Shown here in pieces: positions 21,187 to 21,354 of a stretch of DNA of 21,354 nt. Both the position numbers and the translations under genes were made by a program. The DNA comes from JASLBX01 sp036373915. Its GTDB lineage: Bacteria; Actinomycetota; Actinomycetes; Jiangellales; Jiangellaceae. The stretch covers positions 1-21,354 of the forward strand of contig DASUUU010000094.1 of the NCBI GenBank assembly GCA_036373915.1, given 5' to 3'. The notes beneath the pieces were generated by a model. The model had not been told where the DNA came from, did no database searches, and worked only from the letters and a program-made list of their open reading frames with translations. Each line of letters starts with the position of its first letter. Position 1 is the stretch's first letter.

Positions 21187-21354
21187 ATGGCGGCGATGAA
21201 GCCGCGGACTGGCGATGGGCCACTCGAGGTCACCAAGGAGGGTCGCGGCATCGTCATGCGCGTCCCGCTCGAAGGTGGAGGGCGGCTCGTCGTCGAGTTG
21301 TCTGCCGAAGAGGCCAACGCGCTCGGTGATGCGCTGAAGGTCGCCGTCGGCTGA
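21187..21354 (+). CDS. DUF3117 small conserved protein (Rv1211-like)
   Basis: The 55-residue protein starts MAAMKPRTGDGPLEVTKEGR and continues with IVMRVPLEGGGRLVVELSAE. It is nearly the same as M. tuberculosis Rv1211, a highly conserved small protein of actinomycetes. Secondary structure looks like a short beta sheet followed by a helix (EEANALGDALKVAVG). Its function is not established. ATG 21187 is chosen because GGAGAGGAAGG (21167-21177) precedes it and because the family starts at MAAMKPR; the frame is open to 21157. The stop codon is the last three bases of the window. It sits divergently from paaX. Confidence 0.93.
   Translation: MAAMKPRTGDGPLEVTKEGRGIVMRVPLEGGGRLVVELSAEEANALGDALKVAVG

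Noticed and set aside
1..21354. CRISPR arrays, tRNA/rRNA genes, IS elements, phage or toxin-antitoxin modules
   Set aside because: No regularly spaced direct repeats, cloverleaf sequences, transposase or integrase motifs were seen on either strand.

Overview
The window is a dense, high-GC segment of an actinomycete (Actinomycetota) chromosome. Support for this comes from a mycothiol gene (mshB), a 7Fe mycobacterial-type ferredoxin, the succinylase branch of diaminopimelate (DAP) synthesis, frequent GTG/TTG starts, and a gene order that recalls the Mycobacterium tuberculosis Rv1170-Rv1211 region (mshB, fdxC, dapC, dapD, dapE, LOG-like Rv1205, folP2, DivIVA-like Rv1209, tagA, DUF3117 Rv1211). 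Gene content between these landmarks differs from Mycobacterium: folP2 is inverted, no gpgS is present, and a redox/two-component operon and a PaaX regulator are present. I cannot place the genus from sequence alone.

Layout: 1-483 is the N-terminal part of a peptide-binding lipoprotein on the minus strand, divergent from oppD-oppF (727-2782). mshB (2893-3810) and a large membrane-anchored VanW/YoaR-type protein (3983-6511) follow. A 104-bp perfect inverted-repeat element separates VanW from a convergent GNAT acetyltransferase (6620-7585, minus). Then come fdxA-dapC (7681-9093, plus) and a minus-strand trio: a DapA-family protein, a membrane-anchored protein with a lysozyme-like and an M15-like peptidase motif set, and dapD (9176-12129). 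dapE (12352-13422) and a LOG-family protein (13444-14226) lie on the plus strand. A tight four-gene operon (thioredoxin lipoprotein, CcdA, response regulator, histidine kinase; 14274-17417) follows. folP2 (minus) and a DivIVA-like protein (plus) diverge from about 18350. A minus-strand operon paaX-echA-tag (21017 to 18821) and the small DUF3117 gene (21187-21354) close the window.

Functional themes: several genes feed or act on the cell envelope: meso-DAP synthesis (dapC, dapA-like, dapD, dapE), a candidate peptidoglycan hydrolase, a VanW protein, a DivIVA-like protein and peptide uptake. A second theme is thiol redox: mycothiol synthesis, and an extracytoplasmic thioredoxin with its CcdA electron donor linked to a two-component system.

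The most interesting non-coding signals are: (i) a 61-bp repeat present twice, each time just after a stop codon and in the same orientation relative to the upstream gene; (ii) the 31-bp perfect inverted repeat at 6512-6615; (iii) a recurrent TANNNT hexamer 6-8 nt before start codons, which suggests that mshB, dapA-like, dapD, dapE, LOG and trx are translated from leaderless mRNAs. No rRNA, tRNA, CRISPR, IS element or phage gene was seen. No gene-free stretch exceeds 300 bases.
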